Assembly: GCA_024233575.1 (NCBI GenBank) | Contig: JACKPN010000002.1 | Location: 248,001-312,000 of the forward strand | DNA length: 64,000 nucleotides | Reading direction: 5' to 3' | Origin: Chlamydiales bacterium | GTDB taxonomy: Bacteria; Chlamydiota; Chlamydiia; Chlamydiales; Criblamydiaceae | Program-made: the position numbers and the translations under genes | Notes under the pieces: model-generated | Database searches by the model: none | Seen by the model: the letters and a program-made list of their open reading frames with translations, nothing else | What the model was told of the DNA's origin: nothing | In this document: one piece after another, positions 1 through 8,380 of the stretch | How the letters are laid out: every line of letters begins with the position of its first letter | Position numbering within the stretch: the first letter of the stretch is position 1

Positions 1-883
1 TCTCAGCAAGAGGTCCTTCGCCCATCGATACTACGTAGGGTGCAGGATCAACTTCACGCTCGTAGCAGATAGCGACAGCGATATGCGTCGGATTCGTGAT
101 CAATGCCTGTGCGCCTCTGACACCTGCAGCAGGACCTTCTTGGTATGCGATCTCTTGAGCAATCTGACGGCGCTTGCTCTTAATCTGCGGGTCGCCTTCC
201 ATATTTTTATATTCTTGCTTGACTTCGAACTTCTCCATCTTCATTTCATTGGCGAAATTCCGTCTTTGGAACACAAAGTCTATCACAGCTACCCCAATAA
301 AAAATATCCCTACTTTAAGTACGACTTCCATTAAAAACGAGTAGTAGACCATCAATGCCTCTTCAATGTCCATATCGACGGTGCGTACCAGCGTTGGTAT
401 TGCATTGTAAACGACGCCATAGATCAAATATGAAGCGACAGAGATTTTAAATATCTGCTTTGCCAATTCGAAAAGAGTCTTTAACTTAAATTTTGATTTC
501 AAGTTCTGTACAGGATCGAACTTTTTGATGTCAGGTTTGAAAACTTCCGGGGCAAATGTAGGACCAACGGACAAGAAGGTCACGGTCATGCCGGCGAGCG
601 AAACGAGAAGCATGACAGGCATCGCGCACATAAAAATGATCAGCATAGCTTGGTAATATAGCTCAGGAATGAACAAGGATAGCTGATCCTTCGTTATTGT
701 TTCAAAAACGGCAATCAAAAAGGTACTTACCTTAGCATAGATGTAGTCTATCAATCCCAACGTCGTCCATATCGAGATAATAAAAGTAAAAGCCGATGGA
801 AGATCTTGAGATTTGGCGACCTGACCTTTTTTTCGCGCGTCCCGAAGCTTCTTCGGGGTTGCTTTTTCGGTTTTTTCGCCCAT
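1..883 (-). CDS. sctU: Type III secretion export apparatus switch protein SctU (CdsU/YscU), 3' end outside the window
   Basis: Inner-membrane component of the type III secretion export gate that switches substrate class after self-cleavage. Reading leftwards from the ATG at 883, the product starts MGEKTEKATPKKLRDARKKG, the usual basic FlhB/YscU N-terminus. It then has four hydrophobic segments and enters the cytoplasmic domain. The autocleavage motif NPTH is visible at residues 264-267 (bases 83-94), where YscU has it. The remaining C-terminus runs off base 1. In C. trachomatis the homologue also sits beside ychF. A TATAAT-like hexamer lies on the minus strand at 946-951, but no matching -35 was found. 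The family identification is secure; secretion activity is inferred. Confidence 0.95.
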   Translation of the reverse strand, partial: MGEKTEKATPKKLRDARKKGQVAKSQDLPSAFTFIISIWTTLGLIDYIYAKVSTFLIAVFETITKDQLSLFIPELYYQAMLIIFMCAMPVMLLVSLAGMTVTFLSVGPTFAPEVFKPDIKKFDPVQNLKSKFKLKTLFELAKQIFKISVASYLIYGVVYNAIPTLVRTVDMDIEEALMVYYSFLMEVVLKVGIFFIGVAVIDFVFQRRNFANEMKMEKFEVKQEYKNMEGDPQIKSKRRQIAQEIAYQEGPAAGVRGAQALITNPTHIAVAICYEREVDPAPYVVSMGEGPLAE

Positions 884-1121
884 GGTGTGTGTACTCCGTT
901 ACAGGATATATCCTTCCTCGAGGGGATACTCCTCTCCTTACCTCTATTATACTACTTTTCAGCGTTAAAATGTACCGTATAGAGAGGTATTTCAATATAA
1001 GTATATATATTGCTTTAAAGTGTTGTCAAGTAAAATTTATAAACAACCTGTTAATTTTGAGTGCATTATAATTGCGATTATTCTATATTCTCAAACAATA
1101 TTATTGTAGGTTAACTTAGTT

Positions 1122-2216
1122 ATGGCTGGATTATCATGTGGCATCGTCGGACTACCTAACGTTGGTAAGTCTACTATATTCAACGCTTTAACATCTGTGT
1201 CTGCTGCAGCATCAAATTTTCCGTTCTGCACGATCGATCCTAACATCGGTATTGTCGATGTCTATGACCCTCGTTTGCAGCAGTTGTCGCAAATATCACA
1301 TAGTAAGCAGCTTATCTATGCTACTATGCAGTTCGTCGATATTGCAGGCCTTGTCAAGGGGGCTTCACAAGGGGAGGGGTTAGGCAATAAATTCCTCGCC
1401 AATATCCGCGAAACCGATGCGATAGTACATGTGGTGCGTTGCTTTGACTCCGATGATATCATCCATGTCAGCGGTGATGTCGATCCCATTCGCGATATTG
1501 AAGTCATCAATCTTGAACTTGAACTTGCAGATCTGCAAAGCTGCGAAAAAATTCTGGAAAGGCTCGAGAAGCAAAACAAGGGTAAGAAAGATATCGATCC
1601 GGCGCTTCCAGTTCTTAAGCGCGTCAGGGATCACCTCGACAGCGGCAACCCTCTGCGTACGCTGGCACTGAATGAGGAAGAAAAAGAAGCGATCAGACCC
1701 TATCCCTTTTTGACGTCAAAGAAGGTTCTCTATGCTGCCAATGTATCGGAAGGAGATCTTCCTGAGATGGAAAACAAATACGTGCAACTTGTGCGCGAGT
1801 ATGCAGCAAAGGAAGGTAACAGCGTTATTCCTATTTGCGGAAAAATTGAAGAAGAGATCGCACAGTTGCCTAAAGAAGAACGCAAAGAGTATCTCGACAG
1901 CCTTGGCCTTGAGTGTTCTGGACTGCAGCGTTTGATTAAGGCTTCTTTCGAAATGCTGGGCTTGATCACTTATTTGACAACAGGCGAGATCGAGACTCGC
2001 GCCTGGACGATCAAGAAAGGAACAAATGCAGCACAGGCAGCAGGGAAAATCCATGGAGATCTCGAGAAAGGCTTTATCCGAGCGGAAGTCGTCGCTTACG
2101 ATGATATGATCTCCTGTAACGGACGCGTCGGTGCCCGCGAGGCGGGAAAAGCGCGCTCGGAAGGGCGCGATTATGTTGTCCGTGATGGCGATGTCATCCT
2201 TTTTATGCACAATTAA
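1122..2216 (+). CDS. ychF: Ribosome-binding ATPase YchF (Obg family)
   Basis: Universally conserved P-loop NTPase that binds ribosomes and is linked to stress control. The 364 residues are the usual family length. The Walker A motif GLPNVGKS is at about residues 10-17, the G3-like DIAGLVKGAS near 73, and the G4 position reads NVSE instead of NKxD, the change that makes YchF prefer ATP. A helical insertion follows, then a C-terminal TGS domain from about residue 280 ending in DVILFMHN. The ATG at 1122 fits the conserved N-terminus; only a weak AGG lies upstream. It is transcribed divergently from sctU, the neighbour pair seen in Chlamydia. Confidence 0.96.
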   Translation: MAGLSCGIVGLPNVGKSTIFNALTSVSAAASNFPFCTIDPNIGIVDVYDPRLQQLSQISHSKQLIYATMQFVDIAGLVKGASQGEGLGNKFLANIRETDAIVHVVRCFDSDDIIHVSGDVDPIRDIEVINLELELADLQSCEKILERLEKQNKGKKDIDPALPVLKRVRDHLDSGNPLRTLALNEEEKEAIRPYPFLTSKKVLYAANVSEGDLPEMENKYVQLVREYAAKEGNSVIPICGKIEEEIAQLPKEERKEYLDSLGLECSGLQRLIKASFEMLGLITYLTTGEIETRAWTIKKGTNAAQAAGKIHGDLEKGFIRAEVVAYDDMISCNGRVGAREAGKARSEGRDYVVRDGDVILFMHN

Positions 2217-2290
2217 TTCTTTGGGTTTAATATCTCTATCGTTTATACCGAAGCCGATTCTTGAATCGTTTTCAGCATACTGATAGACCT

Positions 2291-3781
2291 ATGAAATACC
2301 CCTCTTTATTACCTATAGAAAAGTTTGATTTTCTCGAAGAAGCGGAAGATGAAGAAGATGTCCTTGATTTGCTCACGGAACATCCTCGCGAGATGTTGCT
2401 ATTCTTCGAACTTGCCTGTGAAGACCAAGCATGGATCAGGAATGAAAATAATTTCATGAAAGAGCTTCTCAACTGGTACAGTACAGAGTATTTCGATGGC
2501 TTGCTCGCTACCGATGTGGGAGAAAGAGCTGCCGAGACCATTAGAAAAAATTACCAGCATCTAGAACCGATGATTCCTAAAGATCTCTTTGTGCAAGTGA
2601 ACGATGAGATGATCGGCACGAATAGTTTGCTGTTTGGTACCATCAGCTCTTACCTTGGAGAGATAATCCAGAAAGAGTGCTACGCAGCACATAGCGGAAC
2701 ATTGACTCTTGAGGGAGGAAGTCCCAATACGTTGGAAGATATTATTGAATTTGCGCATACAGGATTTGTCAAGGAACTGTGGAAGAAAGATGAAAAAACT
2801 GTTCTTCAGGAACTTGAGGAAGCGAATTTATGGGGGGTTAAGGAATTTGTTGCGATAGCTGCCGCCATCCTTGTTCGCTATATCAATAAGGTAAATGTCT
2901 ATAGCATGATAAGCATGGCGTTTGAAAGAGAATACAAAGAACTGAAAACGGCATGCGTTGCATTCCTTAATGAGAAGCTTGAAGGATGCCAGTTTCGTGA
3001 GCTTCCCCATAGCCTGGAGATGCGCTTCGATAATTTGTTAGAAAAAACTTTCGATATATTCCATAAACTCCAACCCTTAATTACCCATCTGGCAATATCC
3101 CATGAGCTTCCTGTCGAATCGGGATTTAGCGAGCTGATGAAATATACCCCTTCATTGCAGGGGCTTGATCTCAGTGAAACCACGCACTATACCGAACGCT
3201 ATAAAGACATTCCCGAAAGTGTCGAAGAGCTTAATCTGTCGATGTGCTCATGGCTTGAGGATGAACACTTACGTTTATTTATCCAAATATGCCCGCGTAT
3301 TCGTGTCCTGACAATGAAAAGCGTCAGTCAAATATCGCATAGAGGATGGGCCACACTGATCCGTCTGGAAGGACTGGAGCAGCTGTATATTGACCGTTGC
3401 TACCAGATCAGAGATGACGACCTTTTAATCATTGCGCAAAGCGCGGAGCGTTTTACTCATCTGAGTGTTGCCGAGTGTGATAAAATCACCGATCGCGCCT
3501 TTAGCGACTTTGCCCGCCGCGCTGTCAAGCTTGAAGAATTAAACCTGTCGAAAACGGCGATCGCTAACGAGGCCTTAATTGACATTGTCCATAGATGCCA
3601 TAAAATAAGGTGCTTAAACCTTACTCGCTGTTTAAATATCAGCGATAAAGGTGTTGTCGAAATCTGCCGCTTCGAAAGCGTTCTCGAAGAAATTGATATT
3701 ACAGGATGTGCGATTTCCGAAGGGGCGTTTGCGTTGATTCAGGAGCTGCGTCCGAAAATGACTGTGGTAAGGCGTGAATAG
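2291..3781 (+). CDS. BTB-like / leucine-rich-repeat protein, probable host ubiquitin-ligase adaptor mimic
   Basis: The N-terminal part holds a BTB/POZ-like stretch: VQVNDEMIGTNSLLFGTISS, then TLEDIIEFAHTGFV, then LEEANLWGVKEFV. This is the pattern of animal BTB proteins that dock on Cul3. From about residue 275 to the end run cysteine-containing leucine-rich repeats of the AMN1/FBXL kind (LEELNLSKTAIANEALIDIV, IRCLNLTRCLNISDKGVVEI). No signal peptide or membrane segment is seen. The frame is also open from a TTG at 2261; the ATG at 2291 is taken as the start, but neither site has a clear ribosome binding site. BTB- and F-box-type proteins are known to be expanded in amoeba-associated chlamydiae. 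A secreted role is inferred. The gene sits between ychF and ribF, which are neighbours in C. trachomatis. Confidence 0.8.
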   Translation: MKYPSLLPIEKFDFLEEAEDEEDVLDLLTEHPREMLLFFELACEDQAWIRNENNFMKELLNWYSTEYFDGLLATDVGERAAETIRKNYQHLEPMIPKDLFVQVNDEMIGTNSLLFGTISSYLGEIIQKECYAAHSGTLTLEGGSPNTLEDIIEFAHTGFVKELWKKDEKTVLQELEEANLWGVKEFVAIAAAILVRYINKVNVYSMISMAFEREYKELKTACVAFLNEKLEGCQFRELPHSLEMRFDNLLEKTFDIFHKLQPLITHLAISHELPVESGFSELMKYTPSLQGLDLSETTHYTERYKDIPESVEELNLSMCSWLEDEHLRLFIQICPRIRVLTMKSVSQISHRGWATLIRLEGLEQLYIDRCYQIRDDDLLIIAQSAERFTHLSVAECDKITDRAFSDFARRAVKLEELNLSKTAIANEALIDIVHRCHKIRCLNLTRCLNISDKGVVEICRFESVLEEIDITGCAISEGAFALIQELRPKMTVVRRE

Positions 3782-4110
3782 CAGACAGAAATGAAGGTGT
3801 AGAATTTTATTTTGTTGATGCGAGTAATCAGTTCGTCGCTCTCGTTCGGATATTTAGATATGTAGTTACCGATAACATGATTGATGAGGTAGTCGTCATC
3901 ATCTAAGATGTAGGGGTGATAGTAGCTGAATAGGTCTTTGACTTCTCCCGATTCGGTTTCAATTTTCACTTTCAGAGGGGCTTGTTCTGTCGTAAACCAT
4001 GAAAATACCTTTCTTACTACTTCTGCGTTATTAGGAGCTTCTTCAAGCTCCCATAGCTTCAGTTGCGCTACTAGAATCAGAGGGTATCTACAGTTTTCTG
4101 AAACGTTCAT
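3739..4110 (-). CDS. Hypothetical protein downstream of truncated ribF
   Basis: A 123-residue reading frame whose ATG at 4110 overlaps the end of ribF by 23 bases and whose tail overlaps the convergent BTB/LRR gene by 43 bases. It occupies the place where the riboflavin kinase half of RibF would normally be. I see no kinase motifs (no PTAN/GxP signature), so it does not complete RibF in another frame. It has an acidic, tyrosine-rich middle (YYHPYILDDDDYLINHV) and no membrane segment. Translational coupling to ribF is plausible. It could be a replacement domain split off as its own gene, an unrelated insertion, or not a gene at all. Confidence 0.5.
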   Translation of the reverse strand: MNVSENCRYPLILVAQLKLWELEEAPNNAEVVRKVFSWFTTEQAPLKVKIETESGEVKDLFSYYHPYILDDDDYLINHVIGNYISKYPNESDELITRINKIKFYTFISVCYSRLTTVIFGRSS

Positions 4111-4663
4111 GACCTAACATATCCTCAGCATCTTGAAATTTTTCATCTTTCAGCAGTTTGCGGATACGGCTGCTCGACACCGGTATCCCTTTAATGGATA
4201 CAGGGGGGACATAGTAAACAGTGAAACCTATCTTTTCAGCAGCTTCTTCCACATGCTTTCTGTTCTCCTTTTGATCACTGCCAATAGTAGCATCATAGCC
4301 GAGGACGAGGTCAGAAAAGGGGAGATGACGATTGACGAAACTGCAGAATTCTTCAGAAGTCAGTTTTGCCAGCTCTTTGGTAAAAGGAACAATGACAAGA
4401 ATATCAACTTCATACTGTTGCAGCAGGTGCATCCTGTCGTCGAGGGTTGTGATATGATGAATGATGATGTCGCGCTGAAGGGTTTCGCGTGGGTGAGTGC
4501 TAAATGAGATGACGCAAAGTAGCGTCTCCTTTTTTTTTGCCAAGGCCTTCGCTGTTTTGAGTAGCTGCTGGTGCCCGAGATGCACACCATCGAAAACGCC
4601 GATCGTCAGAACGACCGGCTTCCCAGGTTTGAGAATCTCATCAAAATCGGTGAACGTTTTCAT
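4088..4663 (-). CDS. ribF: FAD synthetase (RibF adenylyltransferase half only)
   Basis: Transfers AMP to FMN to make FAD. The 191 residues carry the nucleotidyltransferase signatures: VLTIGVFDGVHLGHQQLL near residue 17 and the SSSRIRKLL motif near 165 (the ISSTRIR of the family). The usual bacterial RibF is about 300 residues, with a C-terminal riboflavin kinase domain. Here a TAG follows HERFRKL, exactly at the domain junction. The frame beyond the stop does not read as a kinase. Last gene of the rpsA-nusA-infB-rbfA-truB-ribF operon, in the same order as C. trachomatis. Either the enzyme is monofunctional or the gene is truncated. Confidence 0.88.
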   Translation of the reverse strand: MKTFTDFDEILKPGKPVVLTIGVFDGVHLGHQQLLKTAKALAKKKETLLCVISFSTHPRETLQRDIIIHHITTLDDRMHLLQQYEVDILVIVPFTKELAKLTSEEFCSFVNRHLPFSDLVLGYDATIGSDQKENRKHVEEAAEKIGFTVYYVPPVSIKGIPVSSSRIRKLLKDEKFQDAEDMLGHERFRKL

Positions 4664-4667
4664 GAAA

Positions 4668-5357
4668 TCAGGTTAGCATGTTTTTTTGGAGTTCTGCAAC
4701 GTCCAAATTTTGATCTTCAAGAAGTTTGCCATCGATACAGTCTTTGATGAGAAAATCTCCGCTGCGAGTTCGCCGTAAATTGGAGAGGTGTGCACCACAA
4801 CCTAATATTTTTCCTAACTCATGGGCGATACTGCGTATGTATGTGCCTTTGCTGCAGGTGACGTCGAAAACAAGAAAAGGGTACTCATAACTGACGAACC
4901 GCGTTTCTAGATGAATTTTTACAGGTTCACGTTCAATGCTCTCACCTTTGCGCGCTAATTCGTAGAGCTTCTTACCGTTCTTCTTTTTCGCCGAGAACAT
5001 AGGCGGGACTTGCATGATAAAGCCTTGAAAATGCGCCAGTGCAGCTTTGACTTCTTCAAGAGAAGGGATGGCATCGCTTTCAGCGACAACGATACCATCA
5101 CAGTCATACGAATCTGTGTCTATGCCAAGTCTCGCCTCGGCAAGGTATTCCTTATCGGCATGTAGAAAGCTGTCGGATAAGCGTGTGTATTTCTTACCGA
5201 TCAGCATAACCATGACGCCAGTAGCAAAAGGATCTAATGTGCCGGCATGACCAATTTTCTTTACGTTAAGTTGCTTCCTTAACATGGATACCAAGCTGAA
5301 CGATGTTTTTCCTTTTGGTTTGTCAACGAGAAGAATACCCTCAGGAGGAGTGCTCAT
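4668..5357 (-). CDS. truB: tRNA pseudouridine(55) synthase TruB
   Basis: Makes pseudouridine 55 in the T loop of tRNAs. The product opens MSTPPEGILLVDKPKGKTSF and contains the catalytic-aspartate motif GHAGTLDPFATGVMVMLIGK, followed by a KKYTRLSDSFLHADKEYLAE region typical of the family. The chosen ATG at 5357 has AAGGAG four bases upstream and overlaps the end of rbfA by 17 bases. An upstream in-frame start at 5393 would add a basic dozen residues. Its stop lies a few bases before ribF, so the genes are co-transcribed. Confidence 0.95.
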   Translation of the reverse strand: MSTPPEGILLVDKPKGKTSFSLVSMLRKQLNVKKIGHAGTLDPFATGVMVMLIGKKYTRLSDSFLHADKEYLAEARLGIDTDSYDCDGIVVAESDAIPSLEEVKAALAHFQGFIMQVPPMFSAKKKNGKKLYELARKGESIEREPVKIHLETRFVSYEYPFLVFDVTCSKGTYIRSIAHELGKILGCGAHLSNLRRTRSGDFLIKDCIDGKLLEDQNLDVAELQKNMLT

Positions 5358-5730
5358 CAAGCTCCTTCTCTTCACGGTGCGTCTTCTCTTCATTTACCTG
5401 CTTCAGGAGCTCTTCGACACGCATGTGCTTGTCGACGCTGTCGTCTAGGCGGAAGAGTAGCTCAGGAAAATGGCGCATGACCACTTTCTTCGAAGAAGAA
5501 ACGGCGATAAAACCGGATGCTGCTTGAAGAATTGCTATGGTCTCATTCTTTTCTGCATCGCTGCCAATCACACTGACATATACTTTGGCATGTCGAAGAT
5601 CTTTAGAGATGTCGACACGAGTTACCGTCAGCAGCTGTGTTAGCATCTGATTCTTCACATCCCTTCGAATGACATCAGAGATCACTTCACGCAAAAGCGA
5701 ATTCAGCCTGTCTGTACGTTGCTTGGCCAT
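5341..5730 (-). CDS. rbfA: Ribosome-binding factor A
   Basis: Small KH-like assembly factor for the 30S subunit, needed for 16S rRNA 5'-end maturation. The 129 residues begin MAKQRTDRLNSLLREVISDV and contain the DLRHAKVYVSVIG strand typical of RbfA. The tail is charged (EKTHREEKELDEHSS), longer than the core domain. Located between infB (6 bases upstream) and truB (overlap), the standard bacterial and chlamydial order. Confidence 0.93.
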   Translation of the reverse strand: MAKQRTDRLNSLLREVISDVIRRDVKNQMLTQLLTVTRVDISKDLRHAKVYVSVIGSDAEKNETIAILQAASGFIAVSSSKKVVMRHFPELLFRLDDSVDKHMRVEELLKQVNEEKTHREEKELDEHSS

Positions 5731-5735
5731 AATCC

Positions 5736-8378
5736 CTACAGTTTTTGTGTGATGTAAATAATTTCGTAGGCTTCGATGATGTCGCCCTCTGCTATGTCAT
5801 TCGTTGGTAGAAGGATACCACACTCAACCCCTGATTTGACTTCACGAACATCTTCCTTGACGCGCTTCAATGATTCAATCGCGCCTTTCCAGACTTGTTC
5901 ACCATTACGAATCAAGCGGATATGGTTATTGCGATGTATCGTCCCTTCAGTTACGTAACAGCCGGCAATCAGACCGTGTTGCGATGACTTGAAGGTTGCA
6001 CGAACTTCCGCTTTTCCTGTGTCTCTCTCCTGCTCAAGACGGTCAAGCAGGCCAGTCATTACCTCTTTGACGTCGTCAATAGCATGGTAGATGATATCAT
6101 GTAAGCGAACCTGAACTCCATACTGTTTGACTAATGAGTCAGCGTGACTCTCAATCGCAGTATGGAAACCGAGGATTAGCGCTTTCGAAGCAGCAGCTAG
6201 CTGTACATCGGACTCGCTGACTTCGCCGACGCCAGTGAAGATAATATTCAGGTCGACCTTGTCCGACTCAATCTTCATTAAAGCTGTTTTTAGCGCTTCA
6301 AGAGAGCCCTGCATATCAGCACGGAGAATGACGTTAAGGACTTTTTTCTCCTGGTCACTCACTTGCTGAAGCAAGCTTTCAGCTGACATCGTCTTCTTTT
6401 GAATCATCGAACTTTCTTTCAATTGGAGCGCCCGCGCTTCCGCAATCTCTCGCGCTTCTTTTTCATTTTCAACGACGATGAATTCTTGTCCTGCTGCCGG
6501 CAGTCCTGACAAACCGGTGATTTCTACGGGTGTTGAAGGCCCTGCGAAATCGATCTGTTTACTGTGCTCGTCATGCATTGTTTTGACGCGCCCCCAATAT
6601 TGTTCGAAAACAAGGGCGTCTCCTTTACGTAGGGTGCCATTCTGCACGAGTACTGTAGTGACGGCGCCAAGACCTTTGTGCATTTCCGATTCTAGTACTG
6701 AGCCTCGAGCGCGTGCCGATGGGTTGGCACGTAGTTCCAGAACTTCTGCTTGCAACGCAAGCATCTCTAAGAGCTCTTTTACGCCTTCGCCGGTTTTTGC
6801 GGAGCAGTTAACAGTGATAACCTCGCCGCCCCATGGTTCGGGAAGGAGGCTATGCTCGGACAGCTGTCGGTAAACGTTTTCAGGGTTGAATCCTGGCTTG
6901 TCACATTTGTTGATCGCAACAACAATCGTAACTCCTGCAGCTTTTGCGTGCTGGATTGCTTCTGCCGTTTGCTCCTTAAGACCTTCATCGCCGGCAACTA
7001 CTAGAACGACGATGTCTGTAACATCGGCGCCGCGGGCACGCATAGCTGAAAACGCTTCGTGACCCGGAGTATCGAGGATAGCAATATCTCCCACAGGCGT
7101 GCTACATTTGAAAGCGCCGATATGCTGTGTGATAGCTCCTGCTTCACCTGAGGTAAGATTGCTTTTGCGGATCGAGTCAATCAAACTGGTTTTTCCATGG
7201 TCGACGTGTCCCATGAAGGCTACAACGGGCGCACGAATGATGAGCTTTTCATCAGGCGTTTCGCCAATCTCTTCTTTGACTGTCTTATCAGTGATTCGGA
7301 TACGTTCTTCTTCGGCTGTATCGATACTGATTTCACAACCGAATTCGTGACCAAGAAGTTGAATTTCCGTTTCATCATCGAGATAGTCATTAATTGTTTT
7401 AATAACTCCCTGAATGAACAGTTTTTGGACAAGTTGCGCAGCTTTGAGTTTCATCTCTGAAGCAAGGTCTTTTACAGTTATCGGTGTGCGGATGGACAGA
7501 CTTGTTGGTCTGATTGTTAGGTCTTCCTGATACCTGCTTTTTTGTTTCGGCTGTCTTCGTCTGCGCCATTGTTTATCATCATCGGATTCGCGAAGACCTT
7601 GCCTGTCTCTCGCATCAAATGAGCGCATTTTGTCCTGCTTCTTCGCAGGTTTTAGGTCGCGATATTCTTTAAAACGTGTTTTTTTAGCTTTCTTGAATTC
7701 GTCTTCGGTAGTTGTGCTTTGTGCGGCAGGCTTTGTGCGTGCATCACGCGGAGCTGGTTTTTCTTCTGAAGCTATTTTCTTCGGAGGTTTAGGCGGGAGC
7801 AGATCCTTAACATGCCGTCCAGTAGGACCAAGCTTGACCGGTTTATCTTTTTTTACTGGCTCTTTCGGCGCAGGTTCTTCAACAACAGGGGCAAGCTCTT
7901 CTTGCTTTGGCAACTCTTCGATCGGGGCTTCTTCCGGTTCGACGGCGATGACTTCTTTTTTCACTTCTTCTTTTTCTTCTTCTTCTACAACAACAGGGGT
8001 TGGAGGGACAACAACTTCCTCTTCAGGAGGTTGTGGCTCTTCACTTGTTGTTTGAGTCTCACTGGCAACAGCCGATTGTAGCTCATCTAGCTCTTCTTCT
8101 TCTTCTTCTTCTTTAGCAGCGAAAACAGATTTGGTACGGGCGCGCACGCGGCGGGGCTCTTCTGCAATTTCCTGCTCTGCAGCGACTGGCTGCATTTTCG
8201 GCTCTTTGGCTTTAGCTGGTTTTGCTTTAGCTTTTACAGCAGGCTTCGGTTTGCTTGTTTTCTTTTCGTCCTCTTCATCTCCAGCTTTTTTCTTTGCTAG
8301 CTTACCTTTGACGCTGTCTAAGTTTATAGCTTTAGCAATTTGCTGGTTTTTGATGTTGAGTTTAGGGTTCTTAGCCAA
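5736..8378 (-). CDS. infB: Translation initiation factor IF-2
   Basis: GTPase that brings initiator tRNA to the 30S subunit. The 880 residues start with an IF2_N-like basic segment. About 290 residues of low-complexity K/E/P/A-rich linker follow, then the G domain with G1 MGHVDHGKTSLID (about residue 388), DTPGHEAF and NKCDKP, then domains II to IV. The start is a TTG at 8378, two bases after the nusA stop, with AAGGA about nine bases upstream; the next ATG is some 60 residues in. The acidic linker makes long open frames on the other strand that are not genes. Confidence 0.97.
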   Translation of the reverse strand: MAKNPKLNIKNQQIAKAINLDSVKGKLAKKKAGDEEDEKKTSKPKPAVKAKAKPAKAKEPKMQPVAAEQEIAEEPRRVRARTKSVFAAKEEEEEEELDELQSAVASETQTTSEEPQPPEEEVVVPPTPVVVEEEEKEEVKKEVIAVEPEEAPIEELPKQEELAPVVEEPAPKEPVKKDKPVKLGPTGRHVKDLLPPKPPKKIASEEKPAPRDARTKPAAQSTTTEDEFKKAKKTRFKEYRDLKPAKKQDKMRSFDARDRQGLRESDDDKQWRRRRQPKQKSRYQEDLTIRPTSLSIRTPITVKDLASEMKLKAAQLVQKLFIQGVIKTINDYLDDETEIQLLGHEFGCEISIDTAEEERIRITDKTVKEEIGETPDEKLIIRAPVVAFMGHVDHGKTSLIDSIRKSNLTSGEAGAITQHIGAFKCSTPVGDIAILDTPGHEAFSAMRARGADVTDIVVLVVAGDEGLKEQTAEAIQHAKAAGVTIVVAINKCDKPGFNPENVYRQLSEHSLLPEPWGGEVITVNCSAKTGEGVKELLEMLALQAEVLELRANPSARARGSVLESEMHKGLGAVTTVLVQNGTLRKGDALVFEQYWGRVKTMHDEHSKQIDFAGPSTPVEITGLSGLPAAGQEFIVVENEKEAREIAEARALQLKESSMIQKKTMSAESLLQQVSDQEKKVLNVILRADMQGSLEALKTALMKIESDKVDLNIIFTGVGEVSESDVQLAAASKALILGFHTAIESHADSLVKQYGVQVRLHDIIYHAIDDVKEVMTGLLDRLEQERDTGKAEVRATFKSSQHGLIAGCYVTEGTIHRNNHIRLIRNGEQVWKGAIESLKRVKEDVREVKSGVECGILLPTNDIAEGDIIEAYEIIYITQKL

Positions 8379-8380
8379 GT

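Noticed and set aside
917..990. Small inverted repeats and a minus-strand TATAAT ahead of sctU
   Set aside because: The arms are short and no -35 is correctly spaced, so neither a promoter nor an operator is supported.
3739..4087. Riboflavin kinase domain in another frame after ribF
   Set aside because: All three frames were read; none shows the GxxxGFPTAN-type or later kinase motifs.
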